Positions 50,534 through 60,230 of a DNA stretch of 64,000 nt are shown one piece after another. Position numbers and translations under genes: made by a program. The notes under the pieces are model-generated. The model was not told the origin of the DNA, did not search any database, and saw only the letters and a list, made by a program, of their open reading frames with translations. Position 1 is the stretch's first letter; each line of letters begins with the position of its first letter. This stretch comes from JBFWNG01 sp050251195 (GTDB taxonomy: Bacteria; Bdellovibrionota_B; Oligoflexia; Oligoflexales; Oligoflexaceae), in NCBI GenBank assembly GCA_050251195.1, contig JBFWNG010000009.1, positions 62,001-126,000 of the forward strand. The letters are read 5' to 3'.

Positions 50534-51214
50534 CTAAACGTAAACTTCGTGATGAATGTTATCGTCGGGAACATTGCCGCTTCCCAGAATATCCCTGACT
50601 CTGTCAATCAACGGCAGGGGGCCGCAGACATAGTAATCCGCTTTCTTCGATATGAAGTCTAATGCTTGGGTGATAACGCCCCGACCAAACGGCGGCGCGC
50701 TGCTGTCTTCGGCAGTAAGACGGACTTCGGAGATTTTACCCTTGTGTTTTAGGTCCAGTAGCTCGACGGCGTAAGGAAAGCTTTCCTTGTGGCGACAACC
50801 GAAGAGCAAATGAATTTTGGCGGATGTTCGTTGAACGAGAGCTTCTTTCAATAACGATCGAATGGGTGCGATCCCTGAACCGCCGGCTATGAACACGAGG
50901 TCGGGAAAAGAAGTCCTTTTGTAGAGAAAATGACCTTGTCCGTTTGACAGGAAAATATAGGCCCCAGGCTTAAAGGCGTCCTCTTGCGGAGAAATTCCGG
51001 TGTTGATGACGCAGAATTCCAGGTGTTCCTCGTCCGGATGGGACGCAAAAGAAAAGACGAGCTCCGGATCCTGCTGCGCGGAAAACTTCACCAGGGTGTG
51101 TTGACCGGCAATATAAAAATACTGAGTCGGCTTCGCGACACGGATGATGCGATAATAGGTTCCGACAGGAATAACGGCGGAAATTTGGGCTTTAAACCAT
51201 TTAATGTCTTGCAC
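50534..51214 (-). CDS. FNR-like FAD/NAD(P)H oxidoreductase
   Basis: A 226-residue flavoprotein reductase. The FAD-binding half (about 1-105) has GQHTLVKF and the unusual VFSFASHP in place of RxYS. The NAD(P) half (about 105-226) has AGGSGIAPIRS and YVCGPLPLID. Family members move electrons to a ferredoxin, oxygenase or flavohemoprotein. No iron-sulfur domain is fused, so its partner is separate. GTG start. It is convergent with the GTPase gene and separated from it by 24 bases. Confidence 0.88.
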   Translation of the reverse strand: MQDIKWFKAQISAVIPVGTYYRIIRVAKPTQYFYIAGQHTLVKFSAQQDPELVFSFASHPDEEHLEFCVINTGISPQEDAFKPGAYIFLSNGQGHFLYKRTSFPDLVFIAGGSGIAPIRSLLKEALVQRTSAKIHLLFGCRHKESFPYAVELLDLKHKGKISEVRLTAEDSSAPPFGRGVITQALDFISKKADYYVCGPLPLIDRVRDILGSGNVPDDNIHHEVYV

Positions 51215-51240
51215 AAGAAGCTTTCGACGTTTTGAACCTT

Positions 51241-51939
51241 TTATATAACATATTCAAAAACAGCTTCAAATTCAGGTTTGCGGAACTCCGAAACTTGCAC
51301 TGGTTTCGTGGTGTTGTGAAGAAAATTCAGCCATACCCTTTGCACTACGAATCGAAACCGGGGCGTGAATATCGAGGCCATGCCGAGCAAGCCTTGCACG
51401 ACCGTGGACTGCCCTCTGAGGGTGGTTTTACCTTCTTCTTCGGTCACCCGGTCGACTTGCCAAAACGTATATCCAAGGGCCGAGCCGGCGAAAAAGTCGA
51501 GGGTTCGGACCGGACTTGCGTGAAGCCGAAATTCCGCCTGCGGGCCGACTTGCCTCATGAAGCCGTCGCCGTCTAAGTACCTGCCTTTATAGAAAAATTT
51601 AGGCACCACGCTCACATAATCGTTGAGAGCGTAATCGAGCCCCGTCGTTAAGCCGAGGCCATTTTGATTCATGACAATTCCAATTTTGAAGCCGTGAAGG
51701 GCCGGCGAACCAAATGTGGAAGAAGGAGGCGTATCGAGAGAATAGTCACCGTAGACATAAGGGTCTGCCGATTGCGGGTTGAGCTCGTCGGGTTGCGGCT
51801 TTTGCTTCGGATCTTGGACTTCTATGGGCGTCTCAACTTCAACAGCGGGCGGCGAAACAGGCGAGCGCAGGTCCTGCTCGTCAAAAGCGTACGCGTTTGT
51901 GAACCCTAAAAGGGCGACAATCCAGAGACTTTGTTTCAT
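51241..51939 (-). CDS. predicted outer-membrane or periplasmic beta protein
   Basis: A 232-residue protein with a signal peptide (ending AYA) and a Pro/Glu-rich linker (about 20-60). Beta-hairpin-like strands from residue 80 (HGFKIGIVMNQNGLGLTTGLDYAL..VVPKFFYKG) end with FEAVFEYVI. An eight-stranded outer-membrane barrel is likely but unproved. GAGGA precedes the ATG by six bases. It is 26 bases upstream of the FNR gene and could be cotranscribed. Confidence 0.7.
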   Translation of the reverse strand: MKQSLWIVALLGFTNAYAFDEQDLRSPVSPPAVEVETPIEVQDPKQKPQPDELNPQSADPYVYGDYSLDTPPSSTFGSPALHGFKIGIVMNQNGLGLTTGLDYALNDYVSVVPKFFYKGRYLDGDGFMRQVGPQAEFRLHASPVRTLDFFAGSALGYTFWQVDRVTEEEGKTTLRGQSTVVQGLLGMASIFTPRFRFVVQRVWLNFLHNTTKPVQVSEFRKPEFEAVFEYVI

Positions 51940-52092
51940 AAAATTCCTCGCTTATAGGATTCATTCTAGCGTGTTTCGCGGGTGTTGTCATAAAAAACAG
52001 CTGGGCTTTGGCGAGGCGCACGGAGGCGCTAGATTTTTTCTCGCACGTACAGTATAAGGGCTGGGAATTGTTTTGTTAAAATAGGGAGCAGT

Positions 52093-53094
52093 ATGACACG
52101 CATTGCGATCAACGGTTTTGGACGAATTGGAAGAGCTGTACTCAGAGCGGCACAAAAGAACCCAAACCTGGAAGTTGTGCATATTAACGATCTTACAGAT
52201 TCTGGTACGTTGGCTCATCTTCTTAAGTACGACTCAGTCCACGATCGATTTGACGGAGAAGTTATTGGCGAGTCAGATGCCATCATCGTTAATGGCAAGA
52301 AAGTGACTGTCTCCGGAATTAGTGATCCTCGTGAGCTTCCCTGGGCGAGCAAAAAGATTGACGTTGTTTTTGAATGTACGGGCCGCTTCACCAGTCGACA
52401 AGACAATGAACAGCATCTCAAAGCGGGTGCAGCGCGCGTTCTTATCTCTGCTCCGGCAAAGGGCGAAGACCGAACCGTTGTTTATGGCGTCAACCACACC
52501 TCATTGCAAAAGAAAGACGTCATCGTGTCCAACGGCAGCTGCACGACAAACTGCCTTGCCCCTATCGCAAAAATTCTTAACGAAAATTTTGGAATACTCA
52601 ATGGCCACATGACCACTGTGCATTCTTACACTAACGATCAAAGAATCTTAGATCTTCCGCATAAAGACCTCCGCAGAGCGAGAGCAGCGGCATTGAACAT
52701 GATCCCAACATCTACGGGCGCAGCGAAGGCTATTGGCCTCGTACTACCGGAACTTAACGGGCTCATCAGCGGTATATCCGTTCGCGTGCCGACACCTAAC
52801 GTTTCTCTTGTGGACCTTGTTGTGACGACCAAAAAGGCGACAACTGCAAAAGAAGTTAACCAAGTGTTGCAGCAAGCTGCAAACGGCCCCCTTAAAGGCA
52901 TTCTCGCTTATACAGAGGAGTTGCTTGTTTCATCCGATTTCAACGGCAGCACAGCATCAAGCACTGTGGACGCCGATAGCACCATGGTGTCAGGCAGCAA
53001 CTTGGTTAAAGTCCTATCTTGGTATGACAACGAGGTCGGGTTTAGCAACCGTATGCTGGACATCGCCAATTACTGGGTAAACCAAGCCAAATAA
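52093..53094 (+). CDS. gap: glyceraldehyde-3-phosphate dehydrogenase
   Basis: A 333-residue glycolytic dehydrogenase: NAD-binding INGFGRIGR at the N-terminus, the catalytic Cys in SNGSCTTNC near residue 149, and SWYDNEVGFSNRM at the C-terminus. It converts glyceraldehyde-3-phosphate to 1,3-bisphosphoglycerate. The coenzyme region (residue 32 region HINDL) suggests NAD preference. GGGAG lies close to the ATG. A weak hairpin follows the stop. It is alone, without pgk nearby. Confidence 0.97.
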   Translation: MTRIAINGFGRIGRAVLRAAQKNPNLEVVHINDLTDSGTLAHLLKYDSVHDRFDGEVIGESDAIIVNGKKVTVSGISDPRELPWASKKIDVVFECTGRFTSRQDNEQHLKAGAARVLISAPAKGEDRTVVYGVNHTSLQKKDVIVSNGSCTTNCLAPIAKILNENFGILNGHMTTVHSYTNDQRILDLPHKDLRRARAAALNMIPTSTGAAKAIGLVLPELNGLISGISVRVPTPNVSLVDLVVTTKKATTAKEVNQVLQQAANGPLKGILAYTEELLVSSDFNGSTASSTVDADSTMVSGSNLVKVLSWYDNEVGFSNRMLDIANYWVNQAK

Positions 53095-53114
53095 TGCGAA
53101 AAGGTTCCGAGGCG

Positions 53115-53140
53115 CCTTTGGCCCATAAGGGCGGTGCTAA
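53115..53140 (+). terminator. imperfect hairpin after gap
   Basis: GCGCC/GGTGC outer and GCCC/GGGC inner arms follow the gap stop codon. No U-tract is present, so this is a weak terminator or processing signal. Confidence 0.4.
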
Positions 53141-53212
53141 GTCTCCTTGACAAAGGACTGACGTCTCATAGTAGAATAGCGAAAATTTATCACTGAAAAA
53201 TTGGGAGCGAGA

Positions 53213-53626
53213 TTGAGTAAATCAGGAGATCATGTAGTTACCCTTACCCGTAAGGAAATTCTTGAAATGCTTGCTGAGGGTAAATCAATCGCTGGATGCG
53301 ACGCCCGAAAGGCAAATCTTGTAAAAATCGACTTCTCAGGTTGCGATCTTCGGGAAAGCAACTTCTCTTATGCCAACCTAAAAGAAGCCATATTTCGTAA
53401 AGCCGACCTTAGAGGGGCCTCGCTTTGGAACGCCAACCTAGAAGGCGCGGATTTTTCCGAAGCCAATTTAGAAGATTCAGATCTCGATTACGCCAAACTT
53501 CGGGGAGCTAATCTGTTCAAGGCAAATTTACGGCGAGCTACTCTGCCAACCGAACTGATCCCAAGAGAAGAAATCATGGAATCTGTGAAGTCAGGCACCA
53601 AAATTGGAGTTCGGCGTTTTACTTAG
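53213..53626 (+). CDS. pentapeptide-repeat protein
   Basis: A 137-residue protein. Residues about 35-112 contain about a dozen A(D/N)LxX pentapeptides (ANLEGADFSEANLEDSDL), which would build a right-handed quadrilateral beta-helix. The N-terminal part contains a helical motif (RKEILEMLAEG). Start codon TTG with GGGAG five bases upstream. Related proteins mimic DNA or bind partners; the function here is unknown. It ends two bases from the convergent lipoprotein gene. Confidence 0.8.
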   Translation: MSKSGDHVVTLTRKEILEMLAEGKSIAGCDARKANLVKIDFSGCDLRESNFSYANLKEAIFRKADLRGASLWNANLEGADFSEANLEDSDLDYAKLRGANLFKANLRRATLPTELIPREEIMESVKSGTKIGVRRFT

Positions 53627-53627
53627 T

Positions 53628-54374
53628 TTATTGTTTTCCGTTGAAAAAGTTCCGTAGCCGTTCAGCGTCCGTCTCACCTTCTTGCGAGGCGATGGCTTCT
53701 TGAATGGCTTCCAGTTTTTCACGAGCCACTTCCGACCCGCCGGATCCACCGCCTGCGGCAAGCGCTTCCGACGCGGAGATTAGGTCCTCAAGAATCAATA
53801 CGGCTGTATCTTCATTGAGGTCGAGTAGTTCGACCGGAGAAAGCTGGCCGTCGCCGTCTGTATCCAATGTCTTAGTTCGAAGAGCAAGGATCGCGGTGTT
53901 GAGAAGCGACAGGAGAAAGACGTCTGCTTCTCGAAGTTCCTCAGAAGGAATGAGACCGAGTGTTTCGATGGCCTCTTTGATTCCGTCGATATTTTCGTCC
54001 GACGGTACCGGCAACACGGGAAACAATTTAGTAACGTCGCTTGAGCTTGAATCCCCGTCTTCTTCTTCTTCTTCTTGCACGATCGCCTGGTCATCGGACG
54101 CGCCTTCTTCCTCTTCATCTGATTCGCCCATCTTAAGAGCGATCTGAATGACGCTTACACCATATTTTTGAGCCATCGCGGCGGCGAGTAGCGCGTAGTA
54201 ACGGTAGTTTTCAGGTTCGTCTTCGATAGCTTTTTCTAGGATAGAAATAGCTTTTTGGGGATTGCCGTTCTCCATGGCAACAGTTGCATCTTCGCCTGGA
54301 TCCGATTTATCGACGGATTTAAAGATGTTCGAACCGCAAGCGGCTAGTAAGATCGAAAAGATAAGACTTTTAAT
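53628..54374 (-). CDS. acidic lipoprotein with EF-hand-like motif and TPR-like helices
   Basis: About 248 residues. It starts at GTG after GGGAGG; an in-frame ATG 102 bases earlier lies inside the upstream gene. The lipobox is LLAAC. TPR-like helices (NGNPQKAISILEKAIEDEPENYRYY) are followed by a highly acidic run of Glu/Asp, a DTDGDGQLSPVE motif (about 167-178) matching an EF-hand calcium loop, and a Gly-rich spacer. The upstream barrel gene lies 17 bases away, so the two may form one outer-membrane complex (inference). Confidence 0.8.
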   Translation of the reverse strand: MKSLIFSILLAACGSNIFKSVDKSDPGEDATVAMENGNPQKAISILEKAIEDEPENYRYYALLAAAMAQKYGVSVIQIALKMGESDEEEEGASDDQAIVQEEEEEDGDSSSSDVTKLFPVLPVPSDENIDGIKEAIETLGLIPSEELREADVFLLSLLNTAILALRTKTLDTDGDGQLSPVELLDLNEDTAVLILEDLISASEALAAGGGSGGSEVAREKLEAIQEAIASQEGETDAERLRNFFNGKQ

Positions 54375-54390
54375 CACAAAGCCTCCCAAT

Positions 54391-55467
54391 CTAAAATCCG
54401 GCGAACAATTTGAAGTAGTATCTCTTGTCCGGTCTCGCACCCGCTCTCGAACCAACTTCCTCAGAATAAGCGCCAACGTCGAAACGCAAGAAATACAAAT
54501 TCACATATAGACCCATGGTCGGGTAACCCTGATTGAGACCCCCGGAAAGGCCCAAGAAACGACCAACCACGATCTCCGAACCCACATGAATCCGCTTGTA
54601 CAGCGTGGTTTCTTCTTCATTCGTGATATCCCTGTAATCGAGGAGGAGTCGGAACTTGCTGTATTTTGTTCCAGGTTCGAGCGCAATGCCGGCATGAATC
54701 ATTTGCGGCAAACTGTCGTCGCCGCTTCCCTCTTCAGCGGCCGTCAGTTTAGTGGTCCCGACGTTTTCAACGTGTACCCCGAGACTAAACGGAGCGCGTG
54801 TACCAACTCTGTAAATAAGGCCAAGGTCCGCGCCCGAACCCTGCGTTTGAGTCATGTTATTTTCGTCTTCAAGTTGGTCGGACATATTGGACGATTCGGC
54901 GAGGCTCATGCTGAGTTCCGCGGATTGACGTCGAAGATATTTGAACGTTCCCCCCACCATCAAGCTGCTGGAGAAGAAACTTTCTGCAATGGAAAACGCC
55001 GCGCCTTGATTCCCGTAAGCATTGGCTTCAACCATGTTTAGTCCAGCCTCGTCGGGATCCTTACGCACGAGTATGTTTGTTTGGTTACCGACAAAAGCAC
55101 CGACAGCCGCTCGACGAAGAACAATTCCCAAGAAGTCGTAAAGCCCAATATGCTGATTCTTGCCTTCGTGACTAAGGAGCGTTTCGGGATCGCTGTTGCC
55201 TTCGACGCTGATTTGGCGAATGAGGTCTTTTGTATCAGAGGAAACTTCAATCAAGGGGCTCAGCAGAACGGTTTCTTTGTAAATGCCTGTGCCTTGCGCT
55301 AGACCAGCAGGATTGTAAAAGATCGCATCGTGATCGTCCGCAATGGCAATCCCCGTATCACCCCGCCCTAGAAAATGCGCGCTTTTATACAGACGGTATT
55401 TATCCGAGCCACTGGCGAGACTAGGAACAAGGATACAGAGTAAGGCCGTAAAGTAGCGAAAAGACAT
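54391..55467 (-). CDS. outer-membrane protein, FadL/PorV-like
   Basis: About 358 residues: signal peptide (ending AS), an N-terminal LGRGDTGIA..DAIFYNPAGLA segment characteristic of FadL- or PorV-type barrels, and alternating strands to a terminal Phe (KLFAGF). It could transport hydrophobic compounds or serve a secretion machine. Start at ATG with GGGGGA about seven bases before. It is followed by the EF-hand lipoprotein gene. Confidence 0.82.
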   Translation of the reverse strand: MSFRYFTALLCILVPSLASGSDKYRLYKSAHFLGRGDTGIAIADDHDAIFYNPAGLAQGTGIYKETVLLSPLIEVSSDTKDLIRQISVEGNSDPETLLSHEGKNQHIGLYDFLGIVLRRAAVGAFVGNQTNILVRKDPDEAGLNMVEANAYGNQGAAFSIAESFFSSSLMVGGTFKYLRRQSAELSMSLAESSNMSDQLEDENNMTQTQGSGADLGLIYRVGTRAPFSLGVHVENVGTTKLTAAEEGSGDDSLPQMIHAGIALEPGTKYSKFRLLLDYRDITNEEETTLYKRIHVGSEIVVGRFLGLSGGLNQGYPTMGLYVNLYFLRFDVGAYSEEVGSRAGARPDKRYYFKLFAGF

Positions 55468-55535
55468 CAACCATTCCCCCTCTATTTCTCATCGGGGGCT
55501 GGTTGAGGAACTTGAAATAAAATATTAAAAACACA

Positions 55536-55560
55536 ATAAAAACGCCTAAATATATAGGCG
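55536..55560 (-). terminator. intrinsic terminator of the ABCC-like gene
   Basis: CGCCTA/TAGGCG arms around a six-base loop. On the minus strand five T follow the stem. It lies about 70 bases past the stop of the large transporter. Confidence 0.75.
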
Positions 55561-55628
55561 CGAGGATGCGGTTTTTAGGGGTTATTTTATGTCCAGTGGA
55601 TAATTTTATCTCCCTCTTACAGAGGGGG

Positions 55629-58600
55629 TCAGGTGTTCGACTCGGAATGCAGTTTGATATCTAGTCGAAAATCGACCTTAGTCTCAAGCTGCTTGATAGA
55701 TCTCACATTCTTTACGGTCCCATGTTCCAGCTCAATAATGAGCTCACAGTCTTCGACAGTGGTCAGGCGGTGTGCAATGATCATCAGCGTCCGATCTCGG
55801 AAATGTTCCTTGATGATCCGCTGAATCTTGCGGTCCGTCACAAAGTCGACGCTGGCTGTTGCTTCGTCAAGAACGACGAGAGGGGCAGCGCTGAGCAAGG
55901 CGCGCGCTAAACACAGTAACTGCCGTTGTCCGAGGCTTAGGTTATTGCCGTTCTCAACAAGTTGGTGATCAAGACCGGCCAATTTGAAATGAGCGGCAAG
56001 CCCGACCAACTCGAGAACGGACCATATTTTCATATCCGAATGTTCGCGATATCTGTCCAAATTGCTGCGCAAGGTCCCCTGAAACAGAATCGGTTCCTGC
56101 GGAATGATGGCTATGTGACGGCGTAGCGCTTCGAGGGGCAATTGGGCAATGTCGACGCCCCCCAACGTGATCGTCCCTTTGGAATGCCTGATGATTTGAA
56201 ACAGCGTCTGGAAAACCGTTGATTTTCCGGAGCCGGTTCGACCAACGAGGCCCACTTTGGTGGCGTGGGGAATCTCGAAGGAGACGTCGCGCAAAGTCCA
56301 GGGAAGATCGTTGGCATATTGTACCCAGACGTTTTTGAAGGAGACGGCCCCGTTTTGGATTGTGGGCTCACTATGGCGCTGAAGCGAGCATTCCACCTCC
56401 AGGTTGGAATAGGTGTTCACTCTTTCCAAAGAAGTCATTCGAGCTTCTAGATCCGCGAAGACGCGAACAGCCCAGTTCAACGTTCCCCAAAAGCTTATGC
56501 AAGTGGTCATGACCAGCGCCGCTAGGCCCGCTGAGGTCGCGCCGTTGGAGACGGCTAGGGCGAGTGCGGCGCCTGTGCAAACCGTGATCATGCCGCCGAC
56601 TAGAGGGATTCTTGTCGAAAACCAGCGGTTGATCATATAGTGCCCGAAGAACATTCTTTGACTGTGTTCAACGCGTCGAACAAACTCTCGATAGAACGCT
56701 CCTTCGCGAGCATAGGCGCGTATTGAGGTCAGTCCAGCAAGAGTCTCCTTGAGATGCGCGTACACAGGCGATCGTGCGACGGAATCCAGTCGCTTTGCTT
56801 CTCGGGCAACCGATCGATAGCGTCGCTGTAAAATATAGTAGTACCATCCGATAGGACCCATCGCGACAAGCAGCCAAGGCAAGCTGATAACGATCACAGC
56901 TAACGAAACTATTATGTTCGCGCCAATCTTCACTGTGTTCTCAAATGTCCATTGGATCTGCATGTCGATCGCTTCGGTGTCGCGAGAGAAACGCTGTAAA
57001 ATACGACCAACAGGGTTGGTGTCAAAAAATCGCATCTTTGTGTTCAAGATGGAACGCAACATGTTCTCATGAAATCGCTTGCCTGCTTTGAGACCGCGGT
57101 TCAGCCAAAAGAGATCGCTAATAACGAGGGAAAAGACGCTGGCCAGAGAAATCATACCAAAGAGATAGATTAGGTCCTTCGCGGATCCGAAAGCATCAAG
57201 GTCGGTAAACACGAGCTTCTGGACGACGGAAAAAAGAGGATAAGTGATCGCCGTTAATGCTAGAACGAGGTAGTTGAACGGTTTCGACGTCGCTAGTTCT
57301 CGGAGGTAAATCCAATAAAGCTTGGGCGAAACGGCACCGCGTTCCCTATCTTCAATGGCGGAAAATGTTTCACTGCTTGAATCCGCAGGCGTAGTCTTCG
57401 TTGTTCGATCCGAATCAACGTCCGTCAAAGACTGGGCATTGGAGTCGACGAGTCCGTTTTCCACAAACTGCCGAAAGTCTGCGCTAGTATCCATTAACGA
57501 ACCGAATGAGCCCTGGGCGAGAATCTTACCTTGAACAAGGAAGATCACCCTATCAAATCTTTCCAAACCTTCGAGCCGATGGGTTGCCATGATCCGCGTC
57601 TTGTCTTGTAAAGAACCAAAGACCAGGTCGTCTATGAGCGCCTCGGCTGTAGGGTGATCGACCGCCGATAGGGGATCGTCAAATAGAATGACGTCGGTTT
57701 TAGCAAAAGCAGCTCTGGCAAGGCTAATTCGTTGTTTTTGTCCCCCCGACAAATTAATCCCTTTCTCGCCAATCTCCGAACTGAAGCCGTGTCGCCACGC
57801 GGACAGATCCGCCGCGAGTTGTGCGCTTCGCACGGCATCTTGAAGGGCGCTCTCCCCACTATGGGTCGGCTCAGAGGACCAATCCGAACCGAAGGAGATG
57901 TTGCGAGCCAGTGAGGTGTTGAGAACAAAGGACTCCTGCGGAACGTAAGCAATTTTCAAACCCGATTTATGGCGCACGTGTCCTTCTTGGGGTATGGCTT
58001 CGCCAAGGACCAGTTCCAAAAGAGTTGACTTCCCGGCCCCGACGGGTCCTACAATGGCAACGCTTTCCCCCTCGGTTACCTGGAGGTTGATTCGGTCCAG
58101 GGCTTTGACGTCAGGGTAGACGACGGAAGCGTCTTGAATAACAAGAGCGGGCTTCATTTCGCTGCCTTTAAACCGCGGTTCGGATTTCAAATTCAAAAAC
58201 TCTCGTATTCGGGCGGCGCCGACGCGCGCGTTGGCAAATGACGCCAAGTGCCGTCCCACAGAGCCAAACGGCTCCTCAAGTATTTGCAGTAAACTAAACG
58301 TTGAAAAGACTACCGGTAGAGTCAGGGGATTGCCGAGGCGTTCATGTAACAGCAAAATGAAAAACAAAGAAACCGCCGACACCGAGGCAAAGGCGACCGT
58401 GCAGATCATTTCTGCCTTGGCCATGGCCCACCGGTCTCGAAGTTCTGCAGCGCGTTTGGTTTCTATTTCCTTCTGCAGGTCGGCCTCCCAGCGAAGATAC
58501 TTCACGATGCGAATACCGTTCAGAATCTGACCCATTAGAGTGACGCGTTCGTCGCGCCGCTTCATCATTTTATTGTCATACTTGACGATGATTTTTGCTG

Positions 58601-59291
58601 CAGCGCGTGTGGGCGCCACCATGACCAGTATTATAAAGAGGAGAGGCAAAGCCGACCAGCCCAGCATATAGGTGAGAACCCCCGCAACCCCCAGCACTTG
58701 GAGGACGCTGACGGTAACGTTGATGAGAACCGTAGGCAGGTTGCTCAACGAATCCGTGTCGGAGCCCATGCGATTGACAATTTCTCCGATAGTCATCGCG
58801 TCTCTATCCTTCGCCGAGATCCTCATACTTTGTTTGAAGATCAAAGTATTGAGTCGATTGGAAATAACCTGAAATGCCCACAAGATTCTCAAAAAGTGAT
58901 GTTGTGCAAATACTCCGGCTAGTATCCCAGTCAACCCAATGGAAACGCCTAACCCAATCAACTGAGCAAGACTGAGTTCGATCTCCCCTGTCAATGCGCG
59001 GATGAACTGGTACACGAGAAGCGGAGAAACCAGAGTCAGCGCCGCAGACAAGGCACAAAATACGAATCCCCACTTCCAAGTCGAAAGGCTGCCTTGTAAC
59101 AAGCCTCTGACAAATACCCAGTCCGACTTGAGATCCTCGCCCCACGGCAAATTTTCAATAGCCGATTCCGTCAGAAATTCGGGCAAACTGGGCATATCAG
59201 CCTCGGTCAACGCGATTCTTTCGCCTCTCTTGACCAGCGGCGTTACGCCAGTGAAGAAGAGGTCATCCAATATTTTTTTCATTCTCGACAT
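55629..59291 (-). CDS. full-size ABCC/MRP-like ABC transporter
   Basis: A 1220-residue single polypeptide with two TMD-NBD halves. NBD1: Walker A GPVGAGKST (about 413-421), signature LSGGQKQR, Walker B VILFDDPLSAVD (about 535-545) with Asp instead of Glu. NBD2: GRTGSGKST (about 1015-1023), LSLGQRQ, LVVLDEATASVD (catalytic Glu present). Six helices precede each NBD. The layout and the FDDPLSAVD sequence match the eukaryotic ABCC (MRP/CFTR/SUR) subfamily, which is uncommon in bacteria. Export of conjugates, lipids or toxins is possible; substrate unknown. It stands alone with its own terminator. Confidence 0.93.
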   Translation of the reverse strand: MSRMKKILDDLFFTGVTPLVKRGERIALTEADMPSLPEFLTESAIENLPWGEDLKSDWVFVRGLLQGSLSTWKWGFVFCALSAALTLVSPLLVYQFIRALTGEIELSLAQLIGLGVSIGLTGILAGVFAQHHFLRILWAFQVISNRLNTLIFKQSMRISAKDRDAMTIGEIVNRMGSDTDSLSNLPTVLINVTVSVLQVLGVAGVLTYMLGWSALPLLFIILVMVAPTRAAAKIIVKYDNKMMKRRDERVTLMGQILNGIRIVKYLRWEADLQKEIETKRAAELRDRWAMAKAEMICTVAFASVSAVSLFFILLLHERLGNPLTLPVVFSTFSLLQILEEPFGSVGRHLASFANARVGAARIREFLNLKSEPRFKGSEMKPALVIQDASVVYPDVKALDRINLQVTEGESVAIVGPVGAGKSTLLELVLGEAIPQEGHVRHKSGLKIAYVPQESFVLNTSLARNISFGSDWSSEPTHSGESALQDAVRSAQLAADLSAWRHGFSSEIGEKGINLSGGQKQRISLARAAFAKTDVILFDDPLSAVDHPTAEALIDDLVFGSLQDKTRIMATHRLEGLERFDRVIFLVQGKILAQGSFGSLMDTSADFRQFVENGLVDSNAQSLTDVDSDRTTKTTPADSSSETFSAIEDRERGAVSPKLYWIYLRELATSKPFNYLVLALTAITYPLFSVVQKLVFTDLDAFGSAKDLIYLFGMISLASVFSLVISDLFWLNRGLKAGKRFHENMLRSILNTKMRFFDTNPVGRILQRFSRDTEAIDMQIQWTFENTVKIGANIIVSLAVIVISLPWLLVAMGPIGWYYYILQRRYRSVAREAKRLDSVARSPVYAHLKETLAGLTSIRAYAREGAFYREFVRRVEHSQRMFFGHYMINRWFSTRIPLVGGMITVCTGAALALAVSNGATSAGLAALVMTTCISFWGTLNWAVRVFADLEARMTSLERVNTYSNLEVECSLQRHSEPTIQNGAVSFKNVWVQYANDLPWTLRDVSFEIPHATKVGLVGRTGSGKSTVFQTLFQIIRHSKGTITLGGVDIAQLPLEALRRHIAIIPQEPILFQGTLRSNLDRYREHSDMKIWSVLELVGLAAHFKLAGLDHQLVENGNNLSLGQRQLLCLARALLSAAPLVVLDEATASVDFVTDRKIQRIIKEHFRDRTLMIIAHRLTTVEDCELIIELEHGTVKNVRSIKQLETKVDFRLDIKLHSESNT

Positions 59292-59602
59292 GCGAGACAG
59301 GTCCTTTCTTCGGATTTCCGAATCGTAAGGAAAAGCTTCATCAATGTATAGGTATTCTTTAGAGGATAGGGCGTCTCGCGGAATTAAACGTAGATCGCGA
59401 AGAGAAAACCCGTTCCTGCCATTTTTTCAGTGTTCATGGCTTTCTCCTTTCTTGAAAGACTTGGTGAAAAAGACGGTACAAGTCAATGCTGGCATATTTT
59501 TCTCGCAAATAGCAACTAGATTTTGTGCCGAAGTGATTTTTCTTGTCATCGCCGCGCTTTGTTGCGAGAATTGATAATCAATCAAAAAACTTGGGAGTGC
59601 AT

Positions 59603-60100
59603 ATGAAACTAAAAGGTGTATTGGTGTCTCTAGGCCTTATTGGGATAGTAACTTTCATCGCGTGCAAATCTAGACAAAGCAATGTGGCAAACGCCCGCCC
59701 TAGCGACGGCGCTTACTACCAAGAGCTGGAAAAATGCGGCCAAGACGGCCTTTGCCGAGACCGCGTGCTCCTAGACGCCATATTGGGTAATAAGATTGGC
59801 GGCGGCGCGGGAGGCGGTAACTCGTCGAACGGCGGCGGCGACGGCAATGGCGGCGGCGGAGAGCCTGTCGAATTTGTAGAAGTTACGTACTTTGGCTTAG
59901 CGAACTGCTTAGGCGATAGGATTAATGGCACGTTTGGAACAAATAAAGATGACGTTGACGAGTTTTGTGCAAAGCTCGGTAAGAAGTATCCTCGGAAGGA
60001 TAAGCAAGTCGGTTCAATCCAAATTGGCGGACAGTGCCAAAACCTTTCCATGCAAACGTTTTCCAAGGCATGTGAAGAACATGCGATGACTGAGAAATAA
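59603..60100 (+). CDS. lipoprotein with polyglycine linker, unknown
   Basis: About 165 residues. The ATG is preceded by GGGAG (five bases). Signal peptide and lipobox FIAC (Cys about 21). A helical region with two Cys residues leads to a Gly/Asn-rich linker and a C-terminal domain with several Cys (ANCLGDRIN, DEFCAKLGKK, GGQCQNLS). Possibly a disulfide-stabilised surface protein. No family recognised. A perfect palindromic hairpin follows. Confidence 0.75.
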   Translation: MKLKGVLVSLGLIGIVTFIACKSRQSNVANARPSDGAYYQELEKCGQDGLCRDRVLLDAILGNKIGGGAGGGNSSNGGGDGNGGGGEPVEFVEVTYFGLANCLGDRINGTFGTNKDDVDEFCAKLGKKYPRKDKQVGSIQIGGQCQNLSMQTFSKACEEHAMTEK

Positions 60101-60125
60101 CAGATCGGGATTTTTAAAGAGTACG

Positions 60126-60147
60126 ACGCCCCGGATATCCGGGGCGT
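60126..60147. terminator. 22-bp perfect palindrome, probable terminator
   Basis: ACGCCCCGGAT/ATCCGGGGCGT follows the lipoprotein stop by 26 bases. No U-tract follows, so termination is inferred from stability and position. Confidence 0.6.
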
Positions 60148-60155
60148 TCTCATTC

Positions 60156-60183
60156 GAGATCCTTCGCTTCGCTCAGTACGACG
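60156..60183. repeat. dispersed repeat copy
   Basis: GAGATCCTTCGCTTCGCTCA followed by GTACGACG, a slightly diverged single copy of the family at 8.9, 14.7 and 18.8 kb. Confidence 0.85.
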
Positions 60184-60230
60184 GGGCGGCACAAGCGTCA
60201 CGGATGTCAGACCACATTACGAAATATCCA

